Part shown: positions 18,523-29,549 of the stretch, piece by piece
Position numbering within the stretch: position 1 is the first letter of the stretch
How the letters are laid out: each line of letters starts with the position of its first letter
Assembly: GCA_902651635.1 (NCBI GenBank)
Contig: CACRSC010000014.1
Location: 306,441-370,440 of the forward strand
Reading direction: 5' to 3'
From: Mastigamoeba balamuthi
Lineage: Eukaryota > Evosea > Mastigamoebida > Mastigamoebidae
Length of the DNA: 64,000 nucleotides
Notes under the pieces: model-generated
What the model was told of the DNA's origin: nothing
What the model saw: only the letters and a program-made list of their open reading frames with translations
Databases searched by the model: none
Made by a program: the position numbers and the translations under genes

Positions 18523-21450
18523 CTACTTGACGCCGACCTGTGTCGGGGCCTGAACAAACTGAACAGGCCCCATCTGGCCGCGCTGCCACTCGGGGGTCTG
18601 GGTCGCCCCGGGAGCCGCGAAGTTGAACGGCTGGCTGCAGTACTGCTGCTGCCTCTGGTTCTGCGAGCGCTGGATCTGGGGGATGGGCTGCTGGCACTGC
18701 TGGAACTGCTGGAACTGCTGGTGCTGGTGCTGTGCCTGCTTGTGGTTGCGCACGATGTGCAGGGGCCTCCTGTCGCACGCATCCGAGGCCGCACTGCTCT
18801 GGCACCCGACGTTGAACTGCGCCTGCGGCTGCATGCCCCTCTTCTTCAGGAACTGGCACAGGCGCATTGCCTCGAGCCCATTTGACTCTGCTCGCAGCAG
18901 GAGGTTCCTGTCGTCCGAGATCATCTGCACGTTGACCGCAGCGACGGTGCGTAGGTACAGCGCGCAGTTGATGATGTTCTCGTCGGGCGACGCAGGCCGC
19001 GCCTCGCCCGACAGGTTCAGCGCCTCTCCGATCCTCTGCATGGAGACGTGCATTCCGGGCTCGCGCAGCCAGATGCCCAGGTAGTGTATCGCCTCGCGCG
19101 CGGCCTGCTCGGTCTTGACGCGCTCCTTGAGCACGTCGAGCTCGCGCTGGACCTGCAGCGGCACGACGATCGAGACCCTGGGCATCTTGACAACGTCGAA
19201 CAGCGCGGGGAGCTCGTGCACGAACACGTTCGTGTCGACGACGAGCGTCACCTGCGAGCGGTCGGCTACGGGCGGCGGGGGCGCGTGCAGGATCGGGTTG
19301 TCGGGCAGCAGCTCCGTGATGATGCAGCGGATGGCGCACGCGAGGTGGTCGTAGCTCTCGCACGCCCAGTCGAGGTCCCTCTGGCTGCAGAGCCTCGAGT
19401 CCGTCTTGCCCCCGTAGGCCCGCGTCATGACACGCGCCTTCTTCACAAGGCAGTCGAACGCCGCGAGCAGCTCGCCAGCGGGCCGCTTGCGCTGCTCGTG
19501 GCTCACCTCGAGGTCGTTGACGCGCGACTGCAGCCTCTCGTTCTCCTCGCGCAGCTTGCGCATCTCGTCGCTGTCGACGTCCGACAGCCTGCGCAGAAGG
19601 TCGCCGTGCAGCGGTATCGGCGACGACACGTCGCCGCTCCTGCTCGCCGTCCCGACCCTCCGCGGCGTCTTGAGGTACCTTCTCGTCACCGTGCCCGAGG
19701 CTATCGCCGCCTTGAGCGCCGCCGAGTCGGGCTTGGCGATGCCCTGCCTCTCCTCCGCCTGCTCGGCCTCTGCCCGCGCGCAGTGCGGGCGCGTGGCGGC
19801 CTTCTTCGGCGTCTCCGCGAGGTCCAGGGCCGCCGCGGTGTTGTACCTCTCCGCTGCCCTCTCCGCGCGCGGTGCTTGCTGCTGCTCCTGCCTCGCCTGC
19901 TGCGGCGCCGACGGCGGCCTCGCGCCGGCTCCCGGCGCTGCCACAGAGGTCGCCCCGCGCTCGGCCCTCGCGGTCTCCGCGCTCCTCGCGTCCACCGCCG
20001 AGGCGCAGGCGCCTGGCACTCGTTGCTGCGCCCTCACCGCAGGCGCCGCGGGCTCCTTGGCCTCGGTGCGGGCAGGGGCGGCCTCGGGACGCGGCACAGG
20101 CTTTCCGGAATCCTCCGCATGCGACGGTGCCGAGTGACCCCTCGCCGCCTCGGCACGGGTGTCTCCAGCGGGCGGGGGGACGCTCGTGCTCCCCGATGCC
20201 GGGTCTCTCTTGGCCAGAGAGAGCGTGACGACCTTGGTTCTGTGCGGCTGCTGCTGGTGCTGCTGGTGCTGCTGCTGTGCATGCTCCTGTGCCTGCGGCG
20301 CCTTGGGCAGCGGAGGAGCTACCTTCTCCCTGGTCGATGCATCAGGGGCGGCGGGCATCCTCGGCGCCTCCTCCCTCTGGGCGGCGGGCGCCGCGGGCTG
20401 ATCCGAGCGAGAGGCCTCCTTGCGCGCCTCGGCGGGCTGCTGTGCTCCCTCGGGCGCAGACGTCCTGTGCCTCTCCTGGTGCGCGTGCGACGGCGCAACG
20501 TGCGGGATCGCCTCTGCGGGCTGCCTCGCTGGCTCGGGGGCTCGCGCCCTGGGCCTCTCCTCCCTGCCGTCCTCGCTGCACTGCGCCGCACGGCGAGGCT
20601 CGCTCTGTGCATCCGTCGGCACGCGCTCGGCCTCTTTGGGCCTCGGCTCCGGCGCAGGCGCGGGCGCGTGACGCTGCTGCTCGTCGTCTCGGAGGGCAGC
20701 GCTGCTCGAGGGCGCGGGGCACGGGGCAGACTTTCGCGGGGCCGCGGGCTGGTCGCGGTCCTCCACGACGACGACGTCCTGGTACGCGCGGCTGTGGTCC
20801 GCAGAGGGCGCACGCCTCTGCACGCGCTGCTCGGGCTCGCGCACCTTGAGGTGGATCTTGGCGATGACCGTCGCCCCCTCGGAGAGCGTTACGTCTGGCG
20901 CCGCAGCCACGCACACCTGAGCACACGTCACGGGGAAAGCGCGGGGGAGGCGGGGCGATGCGCACGGCCGCGGCTCGAGAGGTACTGCACATAGGCCGTG
21001 AGGGTCTTCCGCTTCCACGACGTCTCGGTCCACCTCCTGGGGTCGTCGTCGCGCACCGCAGACTGCAGCAAGGACAATCCCAAAAAACAAAAAACAAAAC
21101 AAAGCGAAGGCAAAACAAAACAAACACGAACACACAAAACGCACAGCCAATTGAATGATGAGCGCCACGTCAGCGGAAGAAAAGGCGACGCGTGTGGCGT
21201 GGTGGGGGGAGGGGTCTCACCGGGTGTGCGGCGACGAACGGGTCGATGACGTCGCGCTGGAGGCGCTCTGCGCGGAGCGACACGTCACCGCCTCTGAGGA
21301 GCACCTGCGGGCGCCGAGAGTACCACTCGAGAGCCCTGGGAGGGGCAGGCGCGGGGGAGCTCAGCGGGGAGTGTCTGCGGTGGGGGAGAGGGTGGCGTGC
21401 CGCAGGGTGAGCCGCTCGTAGAGGGCGTCAACGGGGTCGCTGGCCTGCAT
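18523..21450 (-). CDS. SWT1-like PIN-domain RNA endonuclease
   Basis: The main exon is 20916..18523. Upstream exons 21062..20991, 21335..21221 and 21450..21401 fit in phase, giving 876 residues; the first junction needs a GC donor (GCG|GCACGC) and is the least sure. The PIN domain lies at about 640-765: VDTNVFVHEL with the first acidic residue, VVPLQVQRELDVLK, SPDENIINCALYL and SDDRNLLLRAESNGL carry the conserved acidic residues. This layout matches SWT1, a nuclear endonuclease that removes defective mRNPs at the nuclear pore. The N-terminal 500 residues are disordered (Ala, Glu, Arg, Pro rich), then comes a short Leu-rich coiled coil (DEMRKLREENERLQ); the tail is rich in Gln. Catalytic Asp residues are present, so it should be active. 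Confidence 0.85.
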
Positions 21451-21638
21451 GGCGAAAAGCGTTTGGCGCGCAAACAGATTTGAGTGATTTATATGACACC
21501 GAATCTAATCTAATCTGCCGATCTCGAAATACTGAAGAGGCAGCGAGGGTGATATCAGAGAAAGCACTCATTTTCCATATAGCAGGACTATATGGAATTG
21601 AGAGAATCAGAATCAGGCACTTGAGGGCGAGAATCATG

Positions 21639-21644
21639 ATATCC
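21639..21644. promoter_or_regulatory. GATATC element upstream of CFAP91
   Basis: Palindromic GATATC 64-69 bases before the CFAP91 start, at the same distance as similar elements in other promoters here. Confidence 0.25.
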
Positions 21645-21677
21645 AGATACCCACGGGGATTCTGTGGCCTCGAGGGC

Positions 21678-21685
21678 TATAAATA
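21678..21685 (+). promoter_or_regulatory. TATA box of CFAP91
   Basis: TATAAATA, 23-30 bases before the ATG. At the usual distance transcription would start close to the ATG, so the 5' UTR would be almost absent. Confidence 0.4.
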
Positions 21686-21707
21686 GAGTCTGAGTCTGCC
21701 GCACGCA

Positions 21708-23945
21708 ATGTCGAGAACACGCAGGGCCGCCATCGGTGTGCTGCCGCCCGCGGTGGCGGCCATCGCCTCCGCCGCCGCCAGCGTGACCGCCGTCGAGGCC
21801 CCGCGGGCCCCCGTTGGCCCCCAGTTCCGCCCAGCGCCCACCGACCCCGCAGCCCACGGCATGCTGGGCCGCGACCGCTTCAAGTACCAGGGCTTCCCGG
21901 GCACCAGCGGCTTCGGCGCGCCCAGCCTGCTGGACGGCCCGGCGTCTGTCTACGCGTCGGGCGAGGGCAAGCCGCCATCGTCGGCGGGGTCGCAGCAGCT
22001 GGGGCTCAGCCAGGGGGCGGACGCGGGCGGCACTCCGCCCGACTCGCCGCCGCACGAGAAGCGCAAGGCGATGGCGGCGCTGGCGGCGGCGCACGAGGCG
22101 AGCGGGAGCGAGTGGGTGGCCGAGTCGTCGGCGCAGACGCTGTACCGCGACGGCGAGGCGCAGACGGACCCCTTCAGCCCCGAGTACGTCGTGCGGCAGG
22201 CGGGGACCCCGGAGGTCGTCCACCTCGCGCGCGCGGGGTTCGGGTGGGGCCGCGGGCTGCCGGCGCGCGAGGAGGACCTCGACGCCATCGTCTGGGCGCG
22301 CGAGCGGCGGGCGGTCGAGGCCACGCTGCCGCCGCCAGAGGCCGTGGGGGGGCGGCCAGAGCATCCGGAGGCTGCAGGTCGAGAAGCGCCTGCGCGACAT
22401 GGACGTCGCGCGGCGCGAGGGCGCCATCGACGAGGCGGCGGCGCGGAGGCTCGACGAGCTGCGCGCGAGGCTCGAGGAGGACGACCTCGCGGCCCGCATG
22501 CGCGCCGAGCGCAGGGTCGAGCGCCTGAGCGAGGCCGCGGCAGCCAAGCGCGAGAAGATGCTCGAGGACGCGCGGGCCAAGCGCCTGCGGGCGCAGCGCA
22601 AGCTCGAGGCCGAGCGCAAGAGCGCCGTCGACCCGGGCAGGACGCGCAAGCGCGACGTGATCGGCGAGCACGGGGACTACGGCAGCGCCGTCTACGCGCC
22701 GCTCGACCGCCAGGGCGCGCTGGGCAACAAGGAGGCCGCGGAGCTGCTGACGACGCTCGAGAAGCCCTCGCTTGATGCGCTGCGCGAGCTCGAGGCCCCC
22801 GGCGTGCGCCCCATGTTCAAGAGCTCGTCGGACATGGTCAGCGCGACGTCGCGGCGCGAGGCCGAGCGCAAGCGGCAGCGCGACGAGGAGCTGGGCGCGA
22901 CGCTCACGCGGCAGTCGCGCGGGCTCGCGATGGCGGACCGCGGGGGCCTCGGGGGCAGCGTCCCGGGCCTCGCGGGGCCCGGNCAGAGCCCCACGAGGCT
23001 CCCCCCGCGCACCCCGCTCGGCGAGTTCGAGCTCACGTGCGCCCAGAAGATCGAGAAGCCGCCCCCGCGCCCTCCGACGCCCTCTGTCGAGCCTCTGTGC
23101 GTCGCTGTCCCCTCCCGCCTACTCGGCTCCGCTGCCCTGTCCTCCACCCGCTCGCTAAACGGCTGGGGACAGCAACGAGGTCGAGGAGCTCAAGAACGCG
23201 GCAGCGCTGATGCTGCAGAAGCTGATCAGGGGCCGCGCGGCGCAGAACGCGATGTACGAGGGGCTGCAGCGCCGCGGCGAGCTCATCACGGAGCTCACGC
23301 GCCCCGTCGAGGAGCTCACGGTCACCGACCTCGACTCCGAGACGCGCAGCGAGGCCGACGAGCGCACGATGAGTCTGCGCGAGGGATCGCGCACCGCAGC
23401 AGTCGCACAGGTCTGCGGCGAGGCGCTCGACTTCCTGGCCAAGGAGCTCACGCGGCAGCGCGACCACACGCGGCTGCTCCAGCTCGCCGAGTCGGCTCTG
23501 CGCGAGCGCGAGAGCCGGGAGGCGGCGGAGCGCCGCAAGAGGATGTTCGAGGAGGAGGCCACGCGCGAGTGCGACGCTCACTTCAGGCGGGTCACCGAGG
23601 CCGGCTACGCCGTCGCCGACTACTTCCTCCAGAGCGTCTTCAGCGACGCTGTCGAGACAAGTGCGAGCGCGAGCGCAGTTACCCCGGGCTGTTCTCACGT
23701 GGCCCACTCTCTCGCCCTCAACAGCTGCGACGAGGCAGGCGCTGGACATCGCGAGGGAGCACGTGGGGCAGCCGAGGGACGTACCGGCGGAGCAGATCCC
23801 CGAGGCGGTGTACTCGCTGCTGGAGCAGTTCCTGTGGCCCACGGTCGAGAAGGAGCTGCGCGCGAAGCTTGGGTCCGAGGACGAGGAAAAGTTCGACGTC
23901 GCTGCCGTCGAGGCGCTCGACTACGTCGAGGTCTTCTCACACTGA
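21708..23945 (+). CDS. CFAP91: Cilia- and flagella-associated protein 91 (MAATS1/AAT1)
   Basis: Exons 21708..23096, 23173..23660 and 23725..23945. The family marks are clear: AQTDPFSPEYVV and WGRGLPAREED at about 155-190, an IQ-like segment LMLQKLIRGRAAQN, and a long charged helical C terminus ending near VEKELRAKL. CFAP91 joins the calmodulin-spoke complex to radial spokes and the central apparatus of the axoneme, so the organism has a motile cilium. The frame changes at a run of seven G (22346-22352). Read with six G, every exon is in frame and 698 residues result, with spacing like the human protein; as written the frame fails. An N stands at 22983 inside the coding part. Both look like sequence errors rather than decay, because the rest is intact. 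Confidence 0.92.
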
Positions 23946-24530
23946 GTCGTGTCTGGCGTGCGCACATACACAGCAGCGCAGAAACACCACGGGGCAGCAA
24001 TCTGTACCATCAACACTGACGCAGTCTGCGAAGCTGATTGAGATACGGGATACGGTGAGTGTGGCCTGCCATAAGGCCCCGTGGAACCGCGAGCTATTAG
24101 TGACACTTAGCCCGTGTACCGTGACCTTCTCTGCATCACCCTGCCCGCTGCCGCTCGCGAGAGACGGGAAAATTCGCTTGTGAACATCATAACCGAGTCG
24201 AGTCAGCCTGCTCTGGCACTCCACAGCCCTAACAGCACCTGCGGGGGCAGTGACTATACCAGACCTGGGACCCGTCTGACTGATAACCGAGTTGGCCACC
24301 ACAGCCTCCGCCGTGGCCGCGGCACAGCTGACGGGCCCCAAGACGAGCGATACAAACTGCCCCCTATCTCAACAGGCTGCAAAAAAGACAAGTGCGATAT
24401 ATCAACCACGCCAAACTGAAATCTCGGTTCTTGGTCACAGCGACTTCAAGTCCGGTTTCAGAGAGTGGGCTGGTTGGGGTGCGATGGGGGTTCACGTGAG
24501 TGCAATCCCCCCTGGCACCTGGGGATGGTA

Positions 24531-24790
24531 GAGGACACACCCCACCCGAGGGTTGAGTGTGCTGCTCTCGCCGACCTCGGCACCCAGCGGAGGGCCACAC
24601 GGCGTGGCCTTCACCTGGGGGTGACAGAGGGCACGACCACCCGAAGGAGGACGTGTCGCTCTGACAACCCGGCACTCCGCAGAGGGACACGTGACCCCCC
24701 CGGGCGACAGAGGGCACACCCACCCGAAGGAGGCTGTGCTGCTCTGCCAGCCACGGCACCTCGTGGAGTGGACACATGTCCTGACCCCTC
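24531..24790. repeat. Degenerate tandem repeat, unit about 83 bp
   Basis: Roughly three copies of a unit with GAGGGCACAC..CACCCGAAGGAGG and TGTGCTGCTCTG..CGGCAC. Copies start near 24531, 24627 and 24710; the last two are 83 bases apart and the first is longer by an indel. It looks like a minisatellite. Confidence 0.6.
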
Positions 24791-25420
24791 CCGAGCGCAG
24801 CGGCAGGTGCGCATGACGACGACCGGGGCTGAGAATCTCGAAGGGCAGCTGAGGCGATGACGACGGGGCAGCGGCGGCAGCCTGAGCCACGACGACGAAG
24901 GGGCACGACGCTCTGTGTTCCCGGCTCGACTGCCGTGTGGACGAAGCGAAGCATCGCGCTGTTCCGTGTCGGTTTCAACGCCGCCAGGGCCGGGCACTCT
25001 CAAAATGAGGTATGGGCACCTGCGCCTCCGCGTCCGGCCGGGGCGCTTCGTGTGCGGCATCTCCTCTCTCCCCGTGCGCTGCTTCGCCACCACCGCCGAC
25101 CTCTGCGCCGGGCCTTTGCCGACGACGACTACACGGCGACCACGCCACGACGACCGCTGATGACCGCTGACGACCGCGTCGCCGAGGGCCACTCCCGCCC
25201 TTGTCCACCACGAATTTTTGCTCAATTCGCATTGCCCTCCGCTGCGCGACCACGACGCCTCCGTCGCCCTCCTGCGCACCCCAGCGTCCCGCCGGTGAGC
25301 ACGGGCCCCAACCAGTGCGCGCACAGAAGCCCCGCGTGCTCGCACGCGCCCACGGCAGCGGGCCGGCAGGGGCTTCTCGCAAAAAGACGGAGAAAAAAAC
25401 CCCCGCGAAAACCCCAACTG

Positions 25421-25448
25421 CACACGCACACACACACACACACACACA
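25421..25448. repeat. CA dinucleotide microsatellite
   Basis: Nearly pure (CA)n of 28 bases. Confidence 0.9.
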
Positions 25449-25947
25449 GCGGTGGGCCACGCACACATGTGAAGCACGTGCTTCTCGCTCGCGCTGTACC
25501 CCACTGGGCCGTGGGGCCTGCGCTGCTGCTGCTCTCATTGTCCGAGGCTTTTTTTGTTGTGGGTACTGAGCGTTCTTTCGTGTCACGGCCCGAACAGATA
25601 CTTCTCGTGACGCTGGGCCCAAATATCTCGGACTACCCGGCGCTCCAGTTCTATCGACGCGCACTTCAAGGCCCGGTGGCAGGCGCTTCCTCATGCTCTT
25701 CGCCACTCAGAGTACAATTGCCTCGCTCACGTGCGTGCAGGGCTCTGTTGCCGGGAAAGGGTGACGTCCGGGAGTGCAGATTGCAAAGTACTGCTTACCT
25801 CAGGACAGCCACGAGAAGGCGCGATTGTCTGTCTCCTCACGCCCCATGACTCATCGAGGAATCTGTTCTCAGACCCCCTTTCCCTCTGAGCAGTGTCGCC
25901 CGCCGCGACTGCGATCAATTTCGGTGTTCCTTCGCTGCTGCTGCGAG

Positions 25948-25963
25948 CCCCCCCCCCCCCCCC
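25948..25963. repeat. C16 homopolymer
   Basis: Sixteen consecutive C, a likely site of length error or polymorphism. Confidence 0.9.
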
Positions 25964-26137
25964 ACCACCCGGCTGGCCCACAACAAGAAAGCGCGGCATG
26001 AGCAGCCGCATCCGAGACCACCTCCATCCGGTTGTCAGCGCCCGCAAGCTCAGAGACCGGTGGGTGTGCGTTCAGCAAGCTGTGTGTGTGTGTGAAAAAA
26101 TGCGCGGGAGAAACCGGTGGCGAACGAAGATAATAAG

Positions 26138-26417
26138 ATGAGCAACACCGGTGCCAAAGACTCGCTGTGCGAGGCCCCGCTGGCTATTCAGGAAGTCCGA
26201 CCACAGCGAGTCCGAGATGCCGAGATTTGCTGTGCCCTAGGATGCGGCCCCCCACCCCGGGTGAGTCAGATATTCGACGGTCTCCCAACGGTCATGCCCT
26301 GCTGCGGTGCAGGTCAACATCAACATCGCTTTTGTTTTTCAAACTGAAACCAAACTCCCCGCTATGCCGCCTGTGCGATTACTTTGCGGCAAGCTTCTAT
26401 GCGCCCGCGGCTCGTGA
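26138..26417 (+). CDS. Possible small two-exon protein, unidentified
   Basis: ATG at 26138; exon 26138..26260 has a good donor (CGG|GTGAGT) and the acceptor GCAG at 26309-26312 continues in the same frame to a stop at 26417, giving 75 residues. Contains ICCALGCGPPPR across the junction and VNINIAFVFQTE after it. No homologue recognised. It may be chance. Confidence 0.2.
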
Positions 26418-26952
26418 CACAGCAGGCGCTCGGCGGGACCTCGGTGCTGTGCCCGAGACATCCGCGGGCGGAAAGAACGGTCTTCGTGTTGCCCATTCCC
26501 GGGTTCTTCCCAGAACACCGAAGCGAAACAGCAGAAACAGCTGCACAACGACTGCACGTCTCGCACTACTGGGTGAGTCATCTGAAAGAGTTCTTTTCCT
26601 CCCCCTTTTCCCTCCCGGCGCGCAGCTCAGATCCAGGAACCGTCCCAGAAGGGCTGCTGTTTTCCTGGTCAGATTGGACCCCAGCGGAGGCTAGACCGGC
26701 ATTTCCGTTCCCGGCTGCTAGGCAACCGAGGGCCTCTCCTCGAGGCGTTCGCTGTGAGGAGTCGCCGTGCGGGCCGAGGCACGCCGGCGCCCTCCGGAGA
26801 GGGCTTTTCGGTGTCCCGTCTCAGAACACCTGCGAATTTCCGAAAAAATCTCAACGGTTAATGAACTCAAATGCCACACGTCATCCGAAGTGTACACTGA
26901 AGATAACACAGCAGAGGCAGGGCTGTGACTTTTTTTGCAACGTTCACTCGGC

Positions 26953-29019
26953 ATGAACACACGCGCCATGTCACGCACGCACGCCATTCTCCTCCTCCTC
27001 GCCCTTTTTGCGCTCGCCCGTGCTCAGGAGGTCCGTCTCAGGTCCCTTTCTCCACCCGTTCTCATTCCTATCCAACGTCTCTGCCGCACCCGCGCATAGA
27101 GCTCGAGCGAGGGGGCCTCGGGTGAGAGCGAGCAGAGATCAGTTGTGATCGGGTCAGGGTCCGCAACGTCGTCGTCGTCGTCGTCTTCCGTTCCGGAGGC
27201 GGACTTGGAGGAGTGGTGCGAGACGGCCACGCCCGTCGTCGTCGGAGAGCTCTACGAGGGCACGACCGACGTCCCGAGGCTCTTCGACTTCAGCTGCGCG
27301 GGCCACGACGTGCGCGTGCACAACGCCGGCGTCTGGTACTCGTTCGTCGGCACCGGCAGCGCCGTGTCGGCGCACACGTGCGGGGGGCCGAGGGACGGCG
27401 TCGACACGGTCGTCGCCGTTTTCGCGTCGTGCAACAGCAGCTGCCTGTTCTTCAACGACAACGGCTGCGGGCTGATGTCGCGCGTCACGTTCGAGACTGT
27501 CGCGGGCGTCGTGTACCACGTCTTCGTCTCGGGCAACGGCAGCAGCAGGGGCAGCTTCGGCCTCATGATCGATACGGGTACGTGCAAACACAATTTCACT
27601 TCTCCGGGGGCAACTGAACCTGAGGCGTGTGTGGCGGATCTCTCAGTTGACGAACCGGCGAACCTCTCGGATACCAACTCGAGCGACGGAAGCGGAATCG
27701 AGAGCGCGAGCGAGTCGCAGCAGGACTCGGCCGCCAACGAGAGCAGCGACAACAACTCGAGTGCTGATCTCAGCAGCGCAGACAACGACAGCAACTCCGA
27801 TAACGAGAGCAGCAGCAACCCGAGCGCCGATAATGACAGCAGCAGCAACGTCGACAATGGCAGCAGCAGCCTCTCGAGCGCCGACAACGAGAGTGCTGAT
27901 AACGATAGCAGCAGCTCGATCGCCGACAACGACAGCAGCAGCGCCGACAACGAGAGCGCCGACAACGACAGCAGCAGCAACTTCGACAATGCCAGCAGCA
28001 GTCTGTCGAGCGCCGACAATGAGAGTGCCGACAATGACAGCAGCAGCGTCGACAACGACAGCAGCATAAGCTCCAGCGCCGACAACGAGAGCGACAGCAA
28101 CTCCAGTTCTGGCGTTGACAACAGCAGCAACGGCAGCAGCGCCGGAGACAACGAGAGCATCTCCGGCTCTGGTGCTGATAACGACACCGCCAGCAACTCC
28201 AGCGCCGGCAATGACACCGAGAGCGACTCGGTCTCGAGCGACGGAGGGGAGTTCGTTCCGACCCTCGAGGTCTCCTCGGCGGACGGTCTGGTGTTCTTCC
28301 TCGCCTTTGCCGCGCCGGACTCGATCGTCTCGGTCGGTCGCTGCTCGTTCATGCACTACGGGGACACGGTCTACGCCATCACGCTGGGAATGGACGGCCT
28401 TGAGGAGTGCACGGGCAGGAGGCCCGCTCCTGGGACCACGGAGGTCGTCCCCGTTACGGTGTACCGCTACGGATGGCTGACCAAGCTCTGGAACGTCGAA
28501 CTCACCATGTCCGACCGCGTCGAGTCGGTCCTCGTTATCTCCCCCGAGGCCGAGACAAAGCACGTCAGCGTTGTCCCGGCGACCACGGTCACGGCGTTCA
28601 GCGACGCCGCGTTCACGCAGCCCATAGAGGGCCTCGTGTCCCTTAGGCCCGGCGACAGGCTGTACGTCCAGGTGACCACCAGCGACTGCAGGTACGAGCT
28701 GTCGCCGCGCAGCGTCGGCATCTCGGTAGCGGGCTGGACCATCTCGATGAAGCCCAAGCCCAAGGCCGAGCCCGCGCCCGAGGGCCTGTGCGGGTACAGG
28801 TTCAGCCTGCGCTTCAACATCCCGTTCATGCTGCCCCAGGACGAGCCCGCCATCCTCGTGGTGACCTCGGAGCTGGCCTCGAGGACGAGGTCCGTTGCGG
28901 CCACCCGCTACCCCAACGCAGGGCTGCAGATCCTGTTCCGTGCAGAGAGCAAGGGGCAATCGCCCGCAATAGTGCCAGCTGCGGTGGCAACGGTTGCAGC
29001 AGCAGCTGCTCTGTTTTGA
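26953..29019 (+). CDS. Secreted, probably GPI-anchored surface protein with Ser/Asn/Asp repeats
   Basis: Exons 26953..27030 and 27100..29019 give 665 residues. Exon 1 is a clean signal peptide (MNTRAMSRTHAILLLLALFALARAQE). Exon 2 starts with a Ser-rich linker, then a Cys-containing beta domain of about 120 residues (GVWYSFVGTG, DTVVAVFASC, NDNGCGLMSRVTF, GVVYHVFVSGN). This pattern is that of prepeptidase C-terminal-like domains. A 200-residue low-complexity section of ADNESADNDSSS-type units follows (27680-28240), then a second beta-rich domain of about 230 residues that I do not recognise, and a hydrophobic end (IVPAAVATVAAAAALF), as in GPI-anchor signals. It is probably an exposed coat or adhesion protein with a stalk-like repeat section. 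Confidence 0.78.
27680..28240 (+). repeat. Coding repeat of Ser/Asn/Asp units
   Basis: Imperfect tandem units such as GCCGACAACGAGAG and GACAACGACAGCAGCAGC, coding S-A-D-N-E-S and D-N-D-S-S-S, inside the surface protein gene. Likely length-variable between strains. Confidence 0.8.
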
Positions 29020-29549
29020 GGTGAGCAGCCCCCAGACATCACGGCATCGGCACTGCAAAGGAACCTTCCTCTCTCTTTCTCCGAGGCATCTGAGAGAGAA
29101 GCACGATCAAGTGTATCTACCAATGAAAAGAGCTCATCTCCTTTGCCGGCAAACACTTGGTGCTTCTTTAGTGTTGTAGCACCGCTCAGAAGCCACCAGC
29201 CACTAGCCAGCATCCTATGATACCCCAATCACCGGCATGCCAGCAGCTATGACCGTTCGGCATACAATGCTGTGCAGATCCGTGTCACCCGTGGGTCATG
29301 CCTGCACAATGGCGGCGATGACTGGGGCGAGGCCGTCATCGGCGCCTTCGTGTGTGGTCTGGCCCAGGCTTGCTCAAGGGACCACACAGACATGATAGTA
29401 AGGTTTTCTATGCAACAGAATTGGGCACGGGGTGGTGCTGTTCAACTGCGCGAGAAGGACAGGTGATTGCTGTGTGCTCTATTAGTGTTGGTACTAGAGG
29501 AGAGGCAAGCAAAATGCCCAGCATAACCAGCGCAGCCGCAGTGTGGCTC
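29020..29549. other. Convergent spacer
   Basis: 530 bases between the ends of the surface-protein and HAD genes, with lower GC than either. Nothing recognisable. Confidence 0.4.

Larger units (their letters stand above)
21451..21707. other. AT-rich divergent promoter
   Basis: 257 bases of strikingly AT-rich DNA in a GC-rich neighbourhood, between the PIN gene (minus) and CFAP91 (plus). Contains GATATC at 21551 and 21639 and a TATA box at 21678. No coding content. Confidence 0.5.
23946..26952. other. Gene-poor 3-kb region
   Basis: No conserved protein seen. GC is lower than in flanking genes. It holds a degenerate tandem repeat (24531-24790), a CA run (25421-25448), a C16 run (25948-25963) and a possible small two-exon gene (26138-26417). 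Open frames on either strand have no domain signature. It may be a promoter and 3' region plus decayed sequence. Confidence 0.5.

Noticed and set aside
19048-20994. 648-codon plus-strand open frame
   Set aside because: Shadow of the PIN gene's low-complexity N-terminal half; composition is Arg/Leu noise.
22344-22377. 34-nt intron in CFAP91
   Set aside because: It would restore the frame but leaves the protein about ten residues short compared with CFAP91; a length error in the G7 run explains the data better.
24531-24790. CRISPR-like array
   Set aside because: Only about three degenerate direct repeats with no constant repeat/spacer structure, in a eukaryotic context.
24611-25849. Long open frames on both strands in the gene-poor region
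   Set aside because: No conserved segment, no signal of splicing, and they run through the tandem repeat and the CA run.
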